Program-made: the position numbers and the translations under genes
The notes under the pieces: generated by a model
Seen by the model: the letters and a program-made list of their open reading frames with translations, nothing else
Told to the model about the DNA's origin: nothing
Database searches by the model: none
From: Actinomortierella ambigua
Lineage: Eukaryota > Mortierellomycota > Mortierellomycetes > Mortierellales > Mortierellaceae
Reading direction: 5' to 3'
Assembly (NCBI GenBank): GCA_016098155.1
Contig: JAAAJB010000215.1
Coordinates: 1 to 52,841 of the forward strand
Length of the DNA stretch: 52,841 bases
In this document: piece after piece, positions 32,218 to 44,572 of the stretch
How positions within the stretch are numbered: position 1 is the stretch's first letter
How the letters are laid out: each line of letters starts with the position of its first letter

Positions 32218-35200
32218 TCATCGTCGGATTCGATCCGAGAGACCCGCTATCGACATCTTCTTCCGGTTTTCGTCCTGACTACCTTCCACAGCTGCAACCA
32301 CTGCGCCATGCCTGTTGTGTTTGTAGCTATTGTTGCTGCTGCCACTGCCACTGCCGCTGCCACTGCTGCCGGTACTGACGGCGCTCGCGATGCTGCTTCG
32401 ATTGCTAGGCGGGTTGCTAGAGGACGGCTGAAGAAGGTGATCGCCACCGTGCACCTGATCCGAATGACCCTTCGTCGTCGTCATCATTGTTGTCTTGCTA
32501 TCCTCAAGAGGCGGGAGCACAATCTGCGACAACTGGGACTGCAGGTACTGAGCATGGACACGGGTCATGTTGTCGGGAACAATGATCGGCGCCGACAAGA
32601 TCTTGGGATCCGCGTCCGACTTGGCCGAGAGCAACAATTGCTGCTGTTGGGACGCCGAGAAGGAGGTCGAGGAGGTCGAGGTGACGTACAGACTGGTGGG
32701 TCGGCTTGCGGACCTTGCGGTCGGGGGGGAGGTCGAGGATGATGATGATGATGATGTGGTCAGGAGCTGGCTCGATGTTGAGGATCGCAAAAACTGGTGT
32801 GGACGCTGTTGTTTGGAGGACTCTGTTGTTGGTGTCATCGATCGGCGGATCGCTGCTGCCGAGGTCGTCAAAGAGGGCAAGGAAGAGGACGAAGTAGAGG
32901 GGGAGGAGGAAGAAGGAAAGCTCGATCCATGAAGCAAGTTGCTGGTAGAAGACGAGGTAGCTAAAAGACGCACATTGTCGTGGATATGGGCATCAAAATC
33001 GATCGGGGACGCCTGCTCATCTTCGTCCTCGTCGCCCCTTTTCTCTGATTGCCCCGCGCCTTCCTTCTTGGTCTTCATATCCCCCACAAGAGCCATGGGC
33101 GACGTTTTCTTGAACGAGCCCGTCGGCGTGGCAGATGTCACAAGTGTCACCGACTTTTTGGTCGCTGTCGTTGTCACGGGCACTTGCACGATGTTGGCCT
33201 CTGGACCTGAAGTATGCAGAGGTGGCTTCGGTTCCAAAGGCGACGCCGTTGTAGCCGTATTGGTGGCATTGGATGGTTGTGGTGCTGGTGTGTCATGTTG
33301 GACTGGTAAATCGCCCACAGCGAGAAACTCAACCACCACCACAGGCTCCTGGCGATCGAGCGCCGTCATCATCATCTCAGGCCCTTCCAGGGTCTCAACC
33401 CTTTGCTTCCCTTGACTATCCAATTCCTGCTGCTGCTGTTTCTGCTTCCCCTCCTGCAATCCTACATTCTTCTCCTTCTCCAGCTCCCGATGGTCTTTGG
33501 TGTCCCCAGACACAGAGGATGCCGTCGAAAGGATCGAAGAGTCCGTTGAAGGCTCCTGGAAGAACGACGACGACGACGTCTGGCCACGACGAAAGTGACT
33601 GCCGTTGCTACTGCCAAGACTCGTCGAGCCCGCACTGCTGGCCTCGCTCAGGCTCTGAAGATGTTGGTAGTAGCGAGGTCGAAGCATTGTAGACGGAGGA
33701 TGGTGGTGGCCACCGTTGCCGACGGGAGATGTGGCCCGTGATCGTGGCCGGGGAGCACCGACAGGCAGGGCTTCGCTTTCTAGGTTTGCAGGTACCGTAT
33801 TCACGTTGGGCGATAGAGCATACTGGCCCAGATCGCCCATTGTCGGCGAGCGCGGAACGGCAGCTGTTGCCACCGCTGTGGCTGCCGTATCTGCTGTTGC
33901 TGCTGCTGCGGTTGTGGTGGTGGATGCTGCCGCTTCTACTACGAGTGACCGCTGAGAAGGTTTATGAGAGGTGGGCGATGTGGCACGCAGGGGCGCTCGC
34001 GTTGAGGTCGGGATCAAAGTCGAAGACGTCCGAGAAACGTTTGGGCCATGATGCTTCGCTGCCTTCGAAGTAGCCCCTCGCAGGTCCTTGGTCTTGGCTT
34101 CCTCCACTGGAGCTAGAGAAATTCCTTCTGAGACCGAGTCGAGTCGTCCGAGCTTTCGAGCTGGGTTCTTCTCTGGAACGATAGCAACGTCTGCGCAACT
34201 TTCGGCTGGATTACTGCCACCGCTGCTGCTAGTGCTGCTGCTGCTATGGCGCGGATGGTGGTTGTTGCCGCTATTGATGTGGCTGCTGCTCTTGGTGCTG
34301 CTACTGCAGGCATTATTCAACCGACTGCTAGTGGCAGCGGAACGCTTGCGCTCAGTCGAAGCAGCAGTGGGAGAGTGGTCGAGCTGTGATCCCTGGCCTG
34401 CTGCATCTACTGAGGGTCGACGCGGACTCTTGGTTGGTACGGGCAACATGGTGGTGGTCGACCCCGAAGCATTATGTCGCTGGCTAGGCTGGCGCGAAGG
34501 CCGTTGGCTAACATCGGATGCACTGACTGGAGAACGGGGCGACCTAGGAGACGATGGCGACGGTGCTGAGGACGGCGATGGTACCTCTTCTTCGGCCACG
34601 TCCTCACCACGACTCTTGCGCATCCGCTGCCCGAGAGGCGAAGGTGTATTTCTCGATGATAGCTGGGTGCTGTATCCGCGTGTATTGAGAGGAGGTGGAA
34701 TGAGGGATGTAGGTGTACTCAATCGTGCAGTAGAGTTGGCTGTCTCCTTCGTGGAGGGTCTGACCGGTGCCTGTGTGAGAATCTTGGGCTTCTCAGTCTT
34801 ACTGGCGCTTCTTCGGGCAGGGTTGCTAGGCGAGCTTGACCTTGGAGCTACCTCGGCAGATTGTGTTAGGGCGGTCTTTCGGGTCTTGGCCGGCTCGTTC
34901 ATGCCACTCCCGTAATGACTGGCTGTGCTTGGAAGGCGATGATGAGCTGGGTTGGTTTGAGTTGGTGAAGGCGATGGCGAGGACGACGTTGCAGCTGAAG
35001 ATGAAGGGTGATGTCCATGGTGATGATGAGAATGATGTGAGTCGTCCGATGGGTGGCGACGTTTGTCCAGTGGCGGTGAAGAGAATGACATGGGCATGGG
35101 CTGCTGTGAACGTTCTGAATGGTTGCGAATCAAACTGGAAGCATTCCTTCGAGTGGTGTAAGGAGGAACCAAAGAAATCAAGTGTAGGGTCTCTTGAATC

Positions 35201-38200
35201 ATTGCCGTGAATGTCTGAGTTGCGTCCAAATAGGACTTCAGGCGCTATAAAAAGAAGGACAAGTGTAAATGAACATTAGCGACTGATAGTTTTACATGCT
35301 CAAGGTAAAAACAGGCTGTGGGAATCATACTATCATACTCGTTGCCTTTACCTCAAGAGACTCGTCCACTCGTCCGTCTTTGACGCTTTTGGCAAACCCA
35401 AGGCTAAGACTCGAGGGTCCACCCATGTCCTGCATGAGAATCTTGGCGAAATCAAGATGTAACATCAGACAAGCTAGCAGCTCGCGTCCCTCTCCGACTT
35501 GATCCGACCCCAAAGATGCACCAGCCCCCGCTGCAGCAGCAGAAGCCGCCAGCGTCGCCACATCCCCTAGAACGCGAAGCCCGTCTTCTGTTGTTGCGCT
35601 GTTTCGCCGTCTGCGCGACTCCCATTGAAACATGGCCGAGGAAGGCGACGATGGTGGAGTGAATGCTGTGGGAGAGGGCGATGTTGCACGGCGAAGTCCT
35701 AGGATCTTAGTCAATCCTCCCCCTGCTCCAGGTGGAGAGCCACCTTGTGTGAAGCCAAGCAATGTCGACGTCTTTCCCAAACCCTCAGCACCTGTGGCTG
35801 TCTGTCGTCGGCGCTGGTAAAAGTATCCATTCGCACTCGCAGGAGAACGAGGACGATACGCTTCCAAGGCCAGCTGGTGTTGAATCTTGAGTTCTTGCCG
35901 TGCTTGCTGGTCTCGCTCACAGATCTGGATCATCTTGTTCAGGTGTGCGACCCATTCCGTGAATGAGAGGTGGCCGAAGAGGGCGGGTCCTGATGTCGTC
36001 AGCGAGCCTCGGCGAACCTGGACTGTAGGCGACGCCTCCATCCCACCCGTGTGCTGAGAGTGATGTGGAGATCCATGATGCGAAGATCCGTGAGGTAATG
36101 GTGACTTTGGCCGTGCGTTGCTGCCACCAGGGTTCGCTACCGTCTCTCGCAGGATGGTTTCCTTGAGCTCCGGTGACTTTGACAGCAAATTCAATAAGAT
36201 AGTGAGTGCACCTTGGATGTTGGAGAGCCCTGACAGAAACATCTCTGCCATGGCTACGGCCGGTCGCTGCTGCTGTTGATTTTGATTTTGATGGCTGGTC
36301 GTAAATTGCTTGTCCAGATTGAGGCCAGTGCTGGTATGCAAGTTGACCATACTTCCACCCACAGGAATGAGAGACAGAGTAGAAAGAGGCTTTGGGATTG
36401 ATCCTGACCGCGACCGTGTGCGTCCCATGGGCTGCCCTTTGGGTGTGGGCGACGTCGGTCTCAAGCTTAGTTTGCTGCTACTGTTATTGCTGGTCGCCGA
36501 GTAAAACATGGCTGTTGGAGACATTGGCCTCGAGAATGCTGGGGATTGTGGCCTTCCTTGCTTATCTCTGATGAGTACACTTGGAGAGGATAGCGTATAG
36601 TCTAGAAGAACAAGCTTCCGAAGCAGTGGGAAAAACTGGCTTTCTGTCTTTAGCGCCGAGACTCCTTCGTCGCTCGCGACCATCGACTTGATGCACTGAA
36701 TTGATTGATATAACAGTCGCTCCTTCTGGCCGTATTTCCTGGACAAAAGAAATGGATGATTTGGAAAGAGTCAAAAGGTCTGTAGAGAAGTCTCTTCTGT
36801 TCAGGTGAGATTTCCATTGGTTCCTGATAGCTTACGTCTCTTCCGAACTGGCGATGTGGTTACTGAACTCGAGCAAAGCACGAGCACCTCCGACGCGGAA
36901 AAACTCCTTGCTCCATCTATTGAAGTATCCCAGCATCTAAAAGGTCAGATTGACGTGACTAAATAGAGGAGTCATACAAATGCAAAGTGGCATTGGTGGC
37001 ATCTTACCGAACAGATCCATTCCTGAGCAAGATGCGAAGATTTTGGAGCACCTGTTCCCGCTCTTCTAACGTTCTCTTCTCACTTTTACCGCCGCCGAGT
37101 AGCTGTGATAATGACTTTGAAAGTGGGCGGGGTGGCGACGAAGATGACGACTGTACGCCGGCGACTTGCAAAGGCGAACCCATGGTGTTGCTGTTGCTCC
37201 GCTTCCGATTTTGAAGGATGACATCATGTGCTGAAAGCGCCGATGATGTGGACGCAGAGGACGAATGGCGTCGCGACTGCTTGACTTTGGTACTGATCTG
37301 ATTCTCATTCCCACTCGCCACTGTATTAGCCTGAGTTGGTGTTGTTGGAAAATACGAGTACAGCGCCTCTGTAAAGTAGGTGGGGGGCAAAGTGTCCGGT
37401 GTCTCGTACAGAGCTGGATGGGCATCATTAGCCTGGATCATGGCCCACTTGTGGTCCTTTGACAGTTGCAGCTGATGAAGTTTTTCGCGTGCAGCTTCTG
37501 AGATGGAGAGGGAGATCTATTACATGGTAAATGGAAAGGGTGTCAGCAATACATAGCTCCTCCTAGTGCTCGCCCTCCTCAGGCGACCTCGTTCGTTGCA
37601 TCCCCATATCATGCGTCTGTCTGTCTTGCTTCTCTTACAAGCATGTCCTCAAACGCTTGATCAAGAGCATCCTTGTCTGACAATGTCGATTTGGAGGCAG
37701 AGGATCTCGGTTGATTATCACCAGCAAAGCCCTGATCTTGAGACGAAAATGTGGCACCCTCGATACCCGATCCAGGCCGCGACCGAGGTTGCCCATCCAC
37801 CAGATCTGGTTGTAGTACCCACTCCAGACCTGAACGACGCTTGTTTTGATTGTTGCCATTGTCTCTCACCACGCCCACACCGTGTGCAAAGTTCAGCCGC
37901 TCATTCCTCCGTCCTTGTTGCTGTCCAAGCTCTGGAGTTGGCGAATTCTGTTGAGGTTGATACTGTTGGAGGGAGCTCCCTATTTGTGGCGCCAACATCT
38001 CCGGCATAGAATGCCGACGACTCTTCGAGTCTTCGTCCCCAGAACCGTCATCCTCCAGATGAGCCAACGACCATACCAAACCACCGCCAGCGTTCAACTT
38101 GTACGGTTTTTTGGGCTGCTTGAGGTGAGCGGCTTGGTCCTGTGGTGGTGGTTGCTGATGGAGTTGCTGGGCCTCGCGTGGGGTTGGATGTGACTGACGT

Positions 38201-40362
38201 CTATTGGTTTTGCTGGAGGGTTGAGTGTTTTCTTCTTGTTGCTTGGTAGTGAGCACTGCTAGATTACGTTGCCACTCGAGTTGCGTGGGGAGCTTTGGTC
38301 GACTCAGACCAGGGATCGACGAAAGTAGCTCATCTAGTTTGGCGGCATCGCTGTCCGCTGGATATGGCTGATCGTGGGGTCCAGCATGGGGCCGTGGTGG
38401 AGGTGGTGAAAACTGTTGGGACGCAACGGAGGGTGGCGTTGGCGAGAATGGGCGTTCGGGTGGGCGTGGGGGCGAAACAGATCTCATCACCGCCTCTTCA
38501 CGACGTCGGTGAAGTTCGTGCTGCTGATAGGCAGGGATGGATTCAATGGTCATTTCGCGCGTCGGGAGCATCCCTGAGACCGCCCTTTTCTCCTCTGCTG
38601 TGCTTGGAGGAAGAACTAGGTTAGCAAGGCGCTGCTGCTCCTGGGTGACCCGACGTTGGTGAATCTGCAATCGCTCTAATGCACTCAGCTGGCTCATCTT
38701 GGATCGACCCTCGTCGCCCTGATGGTGCACCAATCCCTCGTCGGCTGTTCCGAGAAATAGAGGGTGAGATACGTGCTTGATCTTGCTGATGTCCATTGTT
38801 GACTTGTTGGTCGGGCCAAGATAGATGTCCATATCATCCACCCCATAATCAACTCTACCTGCCCCCTCGTTTCCCTGACCAGAGAAATAAAATTCCTCCA
38901 TCTGCAGGCTAGATCCATCATCGTCTCCACCACTGCCAGCCTCATCTTCCGTGACAACCTCATGTTCGGTCGCGCGCGAGGCAAATCCGCGGTATCCATC
39001 CACCAGTGGCCGTGGAAGTGATGATGCCGAGGGCTTGTACTCCATCGGCGCTGCGTAGGCTGGCTCTTGAGCTCGTGACAAAGGTCCGTGCTGACGATGT
39101 GGAGGAGGAAGATGCTCTCCACGAGACGTTGAGGTGCTACGCATGTCCACACTTGTAATACGGCTATCTCTGTATCCTGCTTGTTGTGGGTGCTGCTGTT
39201 TTCGCGCAGATACGTGCCTTCCACCGCTCGAGGCAGGGTCGCCCATGCTAGCAACAGTCGGGCTAGTGGGACGTCTGTCAACTATGTTGTCGCCTTTCTT
39301 GACCCTCTTATGCTTTTCCTCGGTTGGCGCTCTCTTCGCCGCCTCTCTTTCCTTCTCCTTCTTGCTGGCTGCTGCCCGTGGACCTGCGTGGTCTTGAATA
39401 GGCAGTGACATTGGCGAAGGGTGAAGGTAGGTGTGCTGAACTGCCGATAAGGATGGAGAATCATGTCTGTGAAACGAGATTTCCTTACTAGAGCGTGGAG
39501 GAATTGGGTTGTCAGAGTTGTTCGAATTATGGTGAATAGGGGAGATTTCTGGAATGGGAAATGCAGGAGTCGAAGGTGAACACGCAGGGTCAAAGGCGTC
39601 ACGTTCGTGTATTCCTGTTGCTGCTGCTGCTGGTTTTGCTGTCGGAAAGGAGGCTGAAGCATCAAGAATTGCATTGTCGTGGGAAGCACACGGCCCTTGT
39701 GCATGATTTGTGAGAGAGGCAGAGGAGTGTGGAGAGACAATAGAAGCTGAGGATGGCCGGTGAGCCAGCTCGAGGGCTTGGACCATCTCGGAAACTTTTT
39801 GTTTCCCGACTTTGACTTTGTCCTTCCCTTGGTCTCGGTTTGAGTCTCGGTCATTTGATCTTCCGTGGTTGGAACTAGTGCCAGTAGGATCGTTGAATAC
39901 ATTATCACGTCTGTGGTTGCGCATCGCAGTCGCCTGTGACCCATCGCCGGAGGTGTTGCCAAGAGAAGACATGGATGTGGTTGAAGAAGATAACCCTTGT
40001 CGTTGCTGCGGTTGCTGCGTGTGTGGAGAAGCGATTGATAGTTTTGGCGGCGATGTGGTCGTAGAGAGGATGCGTTCTTGCTGCAGCAAGTGTGGTTGTG
40101 CCACGACCGATACCGTGCGCTCGCTACTGTAGACGCCCCCGTCGTCATCGTCGCCACACTCGTGCGTCGTCGTGGAAGCGACGAGAGAAGTTGAGGAGGA
40201 GACATTGGGAAGGGGTGCACTTTGTCGCTTCTTCTTATGGTTGATATGGAGGCCGCTGCTTTCATGGTTGCTGAACAAATTATTGCTGGTAGTGGTGGAT
40301 GTCATGGACAGTCTACGGGCCGCTTTGGAGATGTGATCAGTAATGTTGGAGAGGAGGGCCAT
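32218..40362 (-). CDS. Giant GBD/FH3 (formin N-terminal-type) protein without FH2
   Basis: Five exons, 40362-37639, 37516-37008, 36937-36836, 36738-35352 and 35244-32218, close in phase: 2,582 aa. Residues 1-895 are disordered (Ser, His, Gln, Pro). A Rho-GTPase-binding domain then spans the first junction (LDQAFEDML-ISLSISEAAREKLHQLQLSKDHKWAMIQ, about 900-940), in the pattern FxxML...KxxLxxL...KWxMI of Diaphanous-type formins. An FH3/armadillo region follows, with LEEREQVLQNLRILLRNGSV, FFRVGGARALLEFSNHI and ERLLYQSIQCIKSM, then FLSGLSNIQGALTILLNLLS, FTEWVAHLNKMIQICERD and ELLACLMLHLDFAKIL. The last 1,000 residues are Ser/Thr/Pro-rich and end in a basic DRIRR. No proline-rich FH1 plus FH2 actin-nucleating domain is present before the stop. 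A Rho-regulated scaffold in polarity is inferred; it may compete with or modulate true formins. Confidence 0.82.
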
Positions 40363-40644
40363 TCTTCGGTATGGCAGAGGTGGTAGGGAGGAGAGGAAGA
40401 GGAAGAAGCGCTGCTGCCACTGTTGCTTCTGCTCTTGCTATATGTGTGAAAAGAGGGGATAAGACAGTAGGAGAGATGTAGGGCTGCTTTCAGCGGGACA
40501 GAAGAAAGGAAATGAAAGGCTTGGACTGACCAAGGCGAGAGGAGTGGGGGTTGTTGGGGGAGCAAAGCGAAAGAGAGAGAAAGAAGAGGAGGGATGGATG
40601 ACAACAAGGAAAAGATGCTGTTAGCGGTCTGTCGTGCTGGTGTG

Positions 40645-40680
<36 letters not shown>
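40645..40680. repeat. (TTG)12 triplet repeat
   Basis: A pure TTG run of about 36 nt lies roughly 300 nt upstream of the GBD/FH3 start codon. It would read as CAA in the leader on the minus strand, but no upstream exon using it as poly-Gln is supported. Confidence 0.96.
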
Positions 40681-42486
40681 ATGTACGCTGTGCAAGTGAA
40701 TGACGAGCCTCGCGGATCATGCGGTACCATGCCGCAAATGTGTCGAGGTCCTTGTTGTTACCTCGTGTTTAGTTTTTTCAAATTGGGGAAAAAGGGATGT
40801 TTCCTGTCCTTGTGCAGGATCTTCATAATAAAAAAAAACGCCTGGTGCTTACCTCAAGCACTCTTCCTCCGACGGTAGAGAGGGCTGCTGTAGAGGAAAG
40901 GGGGATGGGAGCAGACACAATCGTGTGAAGACAAAGAGAAAGTGTGAAAAAACGAGCCAGGCTAAATACTCCAGGTAGTGGACGAACAGTTGTCGACTTC
41001 GTCATCATTGTTCACTCCTATCCCCTCCCCACATCCATCTCTTTGTCCTGGCCATGTATTTGTTTGTGTTCACGCCCCTTATTCCCTCCCCCTTTTTTAT
41101 GGATGTTTTTATTCTCTGCGAAAAAAGGGGGGAGAAGAACCTGTGGGGTAGGGGAGGAAGGTAGTACCTGTGGAGGGTGTTTGGGTAGGCGAGGTTTGCA
41201 GGGACAGGACAAAAAAAAAGAGACAGTGTTGGCCTCCTTCTGACGTGACAATGGGGGCAAGAGGCCTACTGCTTGGTGGGGCGGAGCAAGGTTGAAGAAT
41301 AGAGAAATAGAGACAATGTCAAGAGACTTGATCTGCGCTTCCACCAGTGACTTGGCGGGTGGTCGATCACTCCTCTCCCGCGCTCTTGAGAACTACATGG
41401 CCACGATACGATACAGGGGGTGGCTGTCAAAGAGAGAAAGGGGGGGGGGGGAGGAGAGCAAGTGAGACGATGGCTCGCGACATGCGGTCAGCTATCATTC
41501 CAGTCGTGATCCTTAACAACCACATGGAGGAATTCCCTTCGACTGCATGGAACAGTACGGCAGTGGCTCTTCTTGACAAGAGGGTGGAAGAAGAGAGAGG
41601 GGAACACCGTTCTTTGGACGAGGGCAACTCTCTCCCCTCCCACGCGAACCGCATAAATAAAAGATAAAGGAGGCACAGGGATACCAAATGACCTTTGTTT
41701 CTTCTGAACACAGCTTATATATCTGTCCTTGAAGACGAAGGCCTTTGAGGTGAGGCGGCTTTTATTTTCTTGGTTGGTGGTGAGGAGGCGCAAGCACTGT
41801 CCTACAGGCAGATGATGTGAATTTTTGCCAATGGGAAGACAAGTTTCTCCTGCGGAAACATGCAAAACGTGCATTGAAGGGATAAGACGTGCATGTTCGA
41901 CTGCACGACCCCTCCCTATCTAACCTGCTCCCTTCGCCCACCTCACTCCTATATGGCATTTGGTCAACGATGGAGGTGCATGCGCTTTCTCAGCAGCAGG
42001 CTTGAAGGCACGTCCGGCGCAACTTCTCTGACTTCATTTACCCTCAGACATGTTCCAAACACCCAAACATTCCTGGACAATTCAGTCTCAACAGCTGGTG
42101 GATCCTCAACCCAATTCAACTGCATCACTACCTGTCACCGGCCGCAGTTTACCCTCGGCCATGGCGACAACCTGCTTGGGCGCATTCTTTTATTGAAACG
42201 TAGTATACGTGTGTTGGCTCTCAACTAGACTGGCGCACCAGCCACGGCTCCATGACGTCTATTCTCGAGTGTTGTCTACCGCAATGTACCACCGCCATAG
42301 TAATTCCCTCCAACCTTGGTTTTCAACAAACCTGGCGTGCTCAACTGATCCAGACTCTCTGCCATCTTGGCGCCACATGCATGCTGCTCTACTACTACAT
42401 ACTAGACTACATAGACCCCAGGTCTGAAACCCTGTCTTGCGTGCGGGAAGTCCGATGATGTCACCGAGCCTTCTAGGATGTCTGGC

Positions 42487-42508
42487 AAAAAAAAAAAAAA
42501 AAAAAAAA
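42487..42508. repeat. A22 homopolymer
   Basis: A run of 22 adenines in the long intergenic region. It resembles a retroposed tail, but I see no source gene in the preceding sequence and no flanking duplication. Confidence 0.95.
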
Positions 42509-44540
42509 GGTGCTCTTTATCCGAGATGCTTTTATCCCACTCTAACGCTCAACGGAGATGATCATGAGCACGATCGATTTGGAAGGAAAGCAAGTGACTT
42601 GGACCAGAGTATGTACCCACCAATCGGTTGAAACATGTGGAGTAATCGGAGTGCAAATACGCAAGGGACAAAGCAGGCTAGCCCTTTCTCTGCTCGATTT
42701 TAGAGAGAAAATGTACATTACATTCTTTGATGGAGGCAATTGGAGTGACAGCCTAAATCCTCTTCCCCTCCCCCTCCCCAGAAGAAGTAAAGGGAGGAGG
42801 AAAGAAGCAAGGGTAGAGAGAAGCTGACTTTATGGGAAGATAGTAGACACCGATTACTTGATATTTGGCCTACAGTGATCGGCTGGATGTATCGCCATGA
42901 TAGAGACTGAGGGTAAATAACCGGGCAATGAGGGAAACCAACAAATTTCACTGCACATTTGTCTTGAAAGTATTGGACAAAGGAGGAAGAGAATGGGCAG
43001 TGTGTCTAATTTTATTCGAAGAAAGTTCTCAGCTGGTCATACAACAAAGCTGAGAACCAACTCTCTCTCACACACACACACCTTCTCCCCCTCTCTCTCC
43101 CCTCTCCTTCTCCCTCGGTGAGTGAAGAGGGGAGAGGGCGATAGCGGACAAAGATAAAGCAAGATCCGAGTGGCCACCACCTCCCTCCCCCTCTCCCTAT
43201 CCACACTCGCCATTACACAAGTTTTGGGACGAGTGCCTCGTTTTCCCCTCGCCCAAAGACGACGAAAACGACGCGCTCTCGTCTTGAGGTAAACGCGTGA
43301 TGCTTCCCTTTCTTGCATGCTGGATGATCGGAGGAAACCAAAGAGGGATAAGCTGCAAGTTGATGTTTGAAGTACTGTGGCGCCGTTTGGAGTCTAGGAA
43401 TAGGCCGATTTGCTTGTGGACACAAAACAGACCCACATCTATATGTGGAATGCGACCTTGGTGATACCTTTTGAGTGTTCCACCGACTAAAGCAGGCAGA
43501 CTAGGCCAGCAGACTAGTTTTCTTCTCTCACTCTCTCTCCAGCTATCTCTTTCCTTCCCTTTCTCTTCCTCTCCCTCTCTCCCTGTCTTTCTCTCTGGCT
43601 CCTTATTGTGACCAGTGATAAGGTAGAAGAGGTGGGCACTGCACCCGACGGTTCCGGCATTTCAGTGCATCCGCAGGGGGTGGGTTCAATGCTCGGCAAG
43701 GGGGCCGCACATCACTTGGGGCCAATCCATAGTGATAGAGACGAGCCAAGAGAGCAACCACAATTCCAATGCCTGATGTACGAGTCCTTGGAACGGAGAA
43801 GGATGAGCGAGAAGGGTCGTCAGGAGGTAGAACAGGCGCAGGGGCAGGGGCAGGGGGGAAAGGTGGACATGAGGGAGAGAGGGAGAACACATCTAATATA
43901 AATGGACTACCAACGGCTGATATTAGTGGTGATGCCGGCAACCGTTGATCGTTTTTTTTTTTTTTTTGTATATTTTTGTTAGCCTCCGCCCTGTCCGCTA
44001 CTGCCACCACCACCCTCTTCCCTCTTCCCTCTCTCTCTCCCCCTGCCCCTTCTTCCTTCAACCTGTTGCACCATCTCTTTTTCCTCTCTTTCTCATCCCT
44101 CCTCCCTTCATTCATTCATTCGCGACACATTCACACACCTTCATACCCACCAATGTTGTCGTAGACGAAAGCGCACATACTTCCCCCCCCCTTTTTTTAT
44201 CTCACACACACTCCTTTCTTTTCCTTCTTTCTTTCTGTCGTTTTGCACAACTGCCAACAACTCCCTATTTCTTTTCTATTTCTCCCTTTAACGCGAGCTA
44301 CTTCTATCCAAGCTTCGTGACCAAAAAAGAGCCGCCTCTCTCCCCACTCTGTCATCGAACTCACCTCCTTATCCCTCCCCTACCTCTTCTCTTCACTTCA
44401 CTCCCTTCCCCTGAAAGACGCGGGTGCCTGAAGCTCCTTTGACGTAGCTTCTTGCCCTTTAACCGAGAATCAGGTAAGGTCTTCATCTTGTTCTATTGTT
44501 TGCCTGGATCAATGCAGCTCTTGGACCCCCCCGTCCCTTT

Positions 44541-44572
44541 CCTCCTCCTCCTCCTCCTCCTCCTCCTCCTCC
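44541..44572. repeat. (CTC)n triplet repeat
   Basis: About ten CTC/TCC units in the pyrimidine-rich half of the intergenic interval, about 65 nt after the possible leader splice donor at 44474. Confidence 0.95.

Noticed and set aside
42487..42508. Poly-A run as the tail of a processed pseudogene
   Set aside because: No coding-like sequence with homology to any gene lies upstream and no target-site duplication is visible.
42558..42620. ATG followed by a short frame ending in a good donor (ACCAGA|GTATGT)
   Set aside because: No acceptor or continuing coding exon could be found downstream; the rest of the frame runs into low-complexity sequence.
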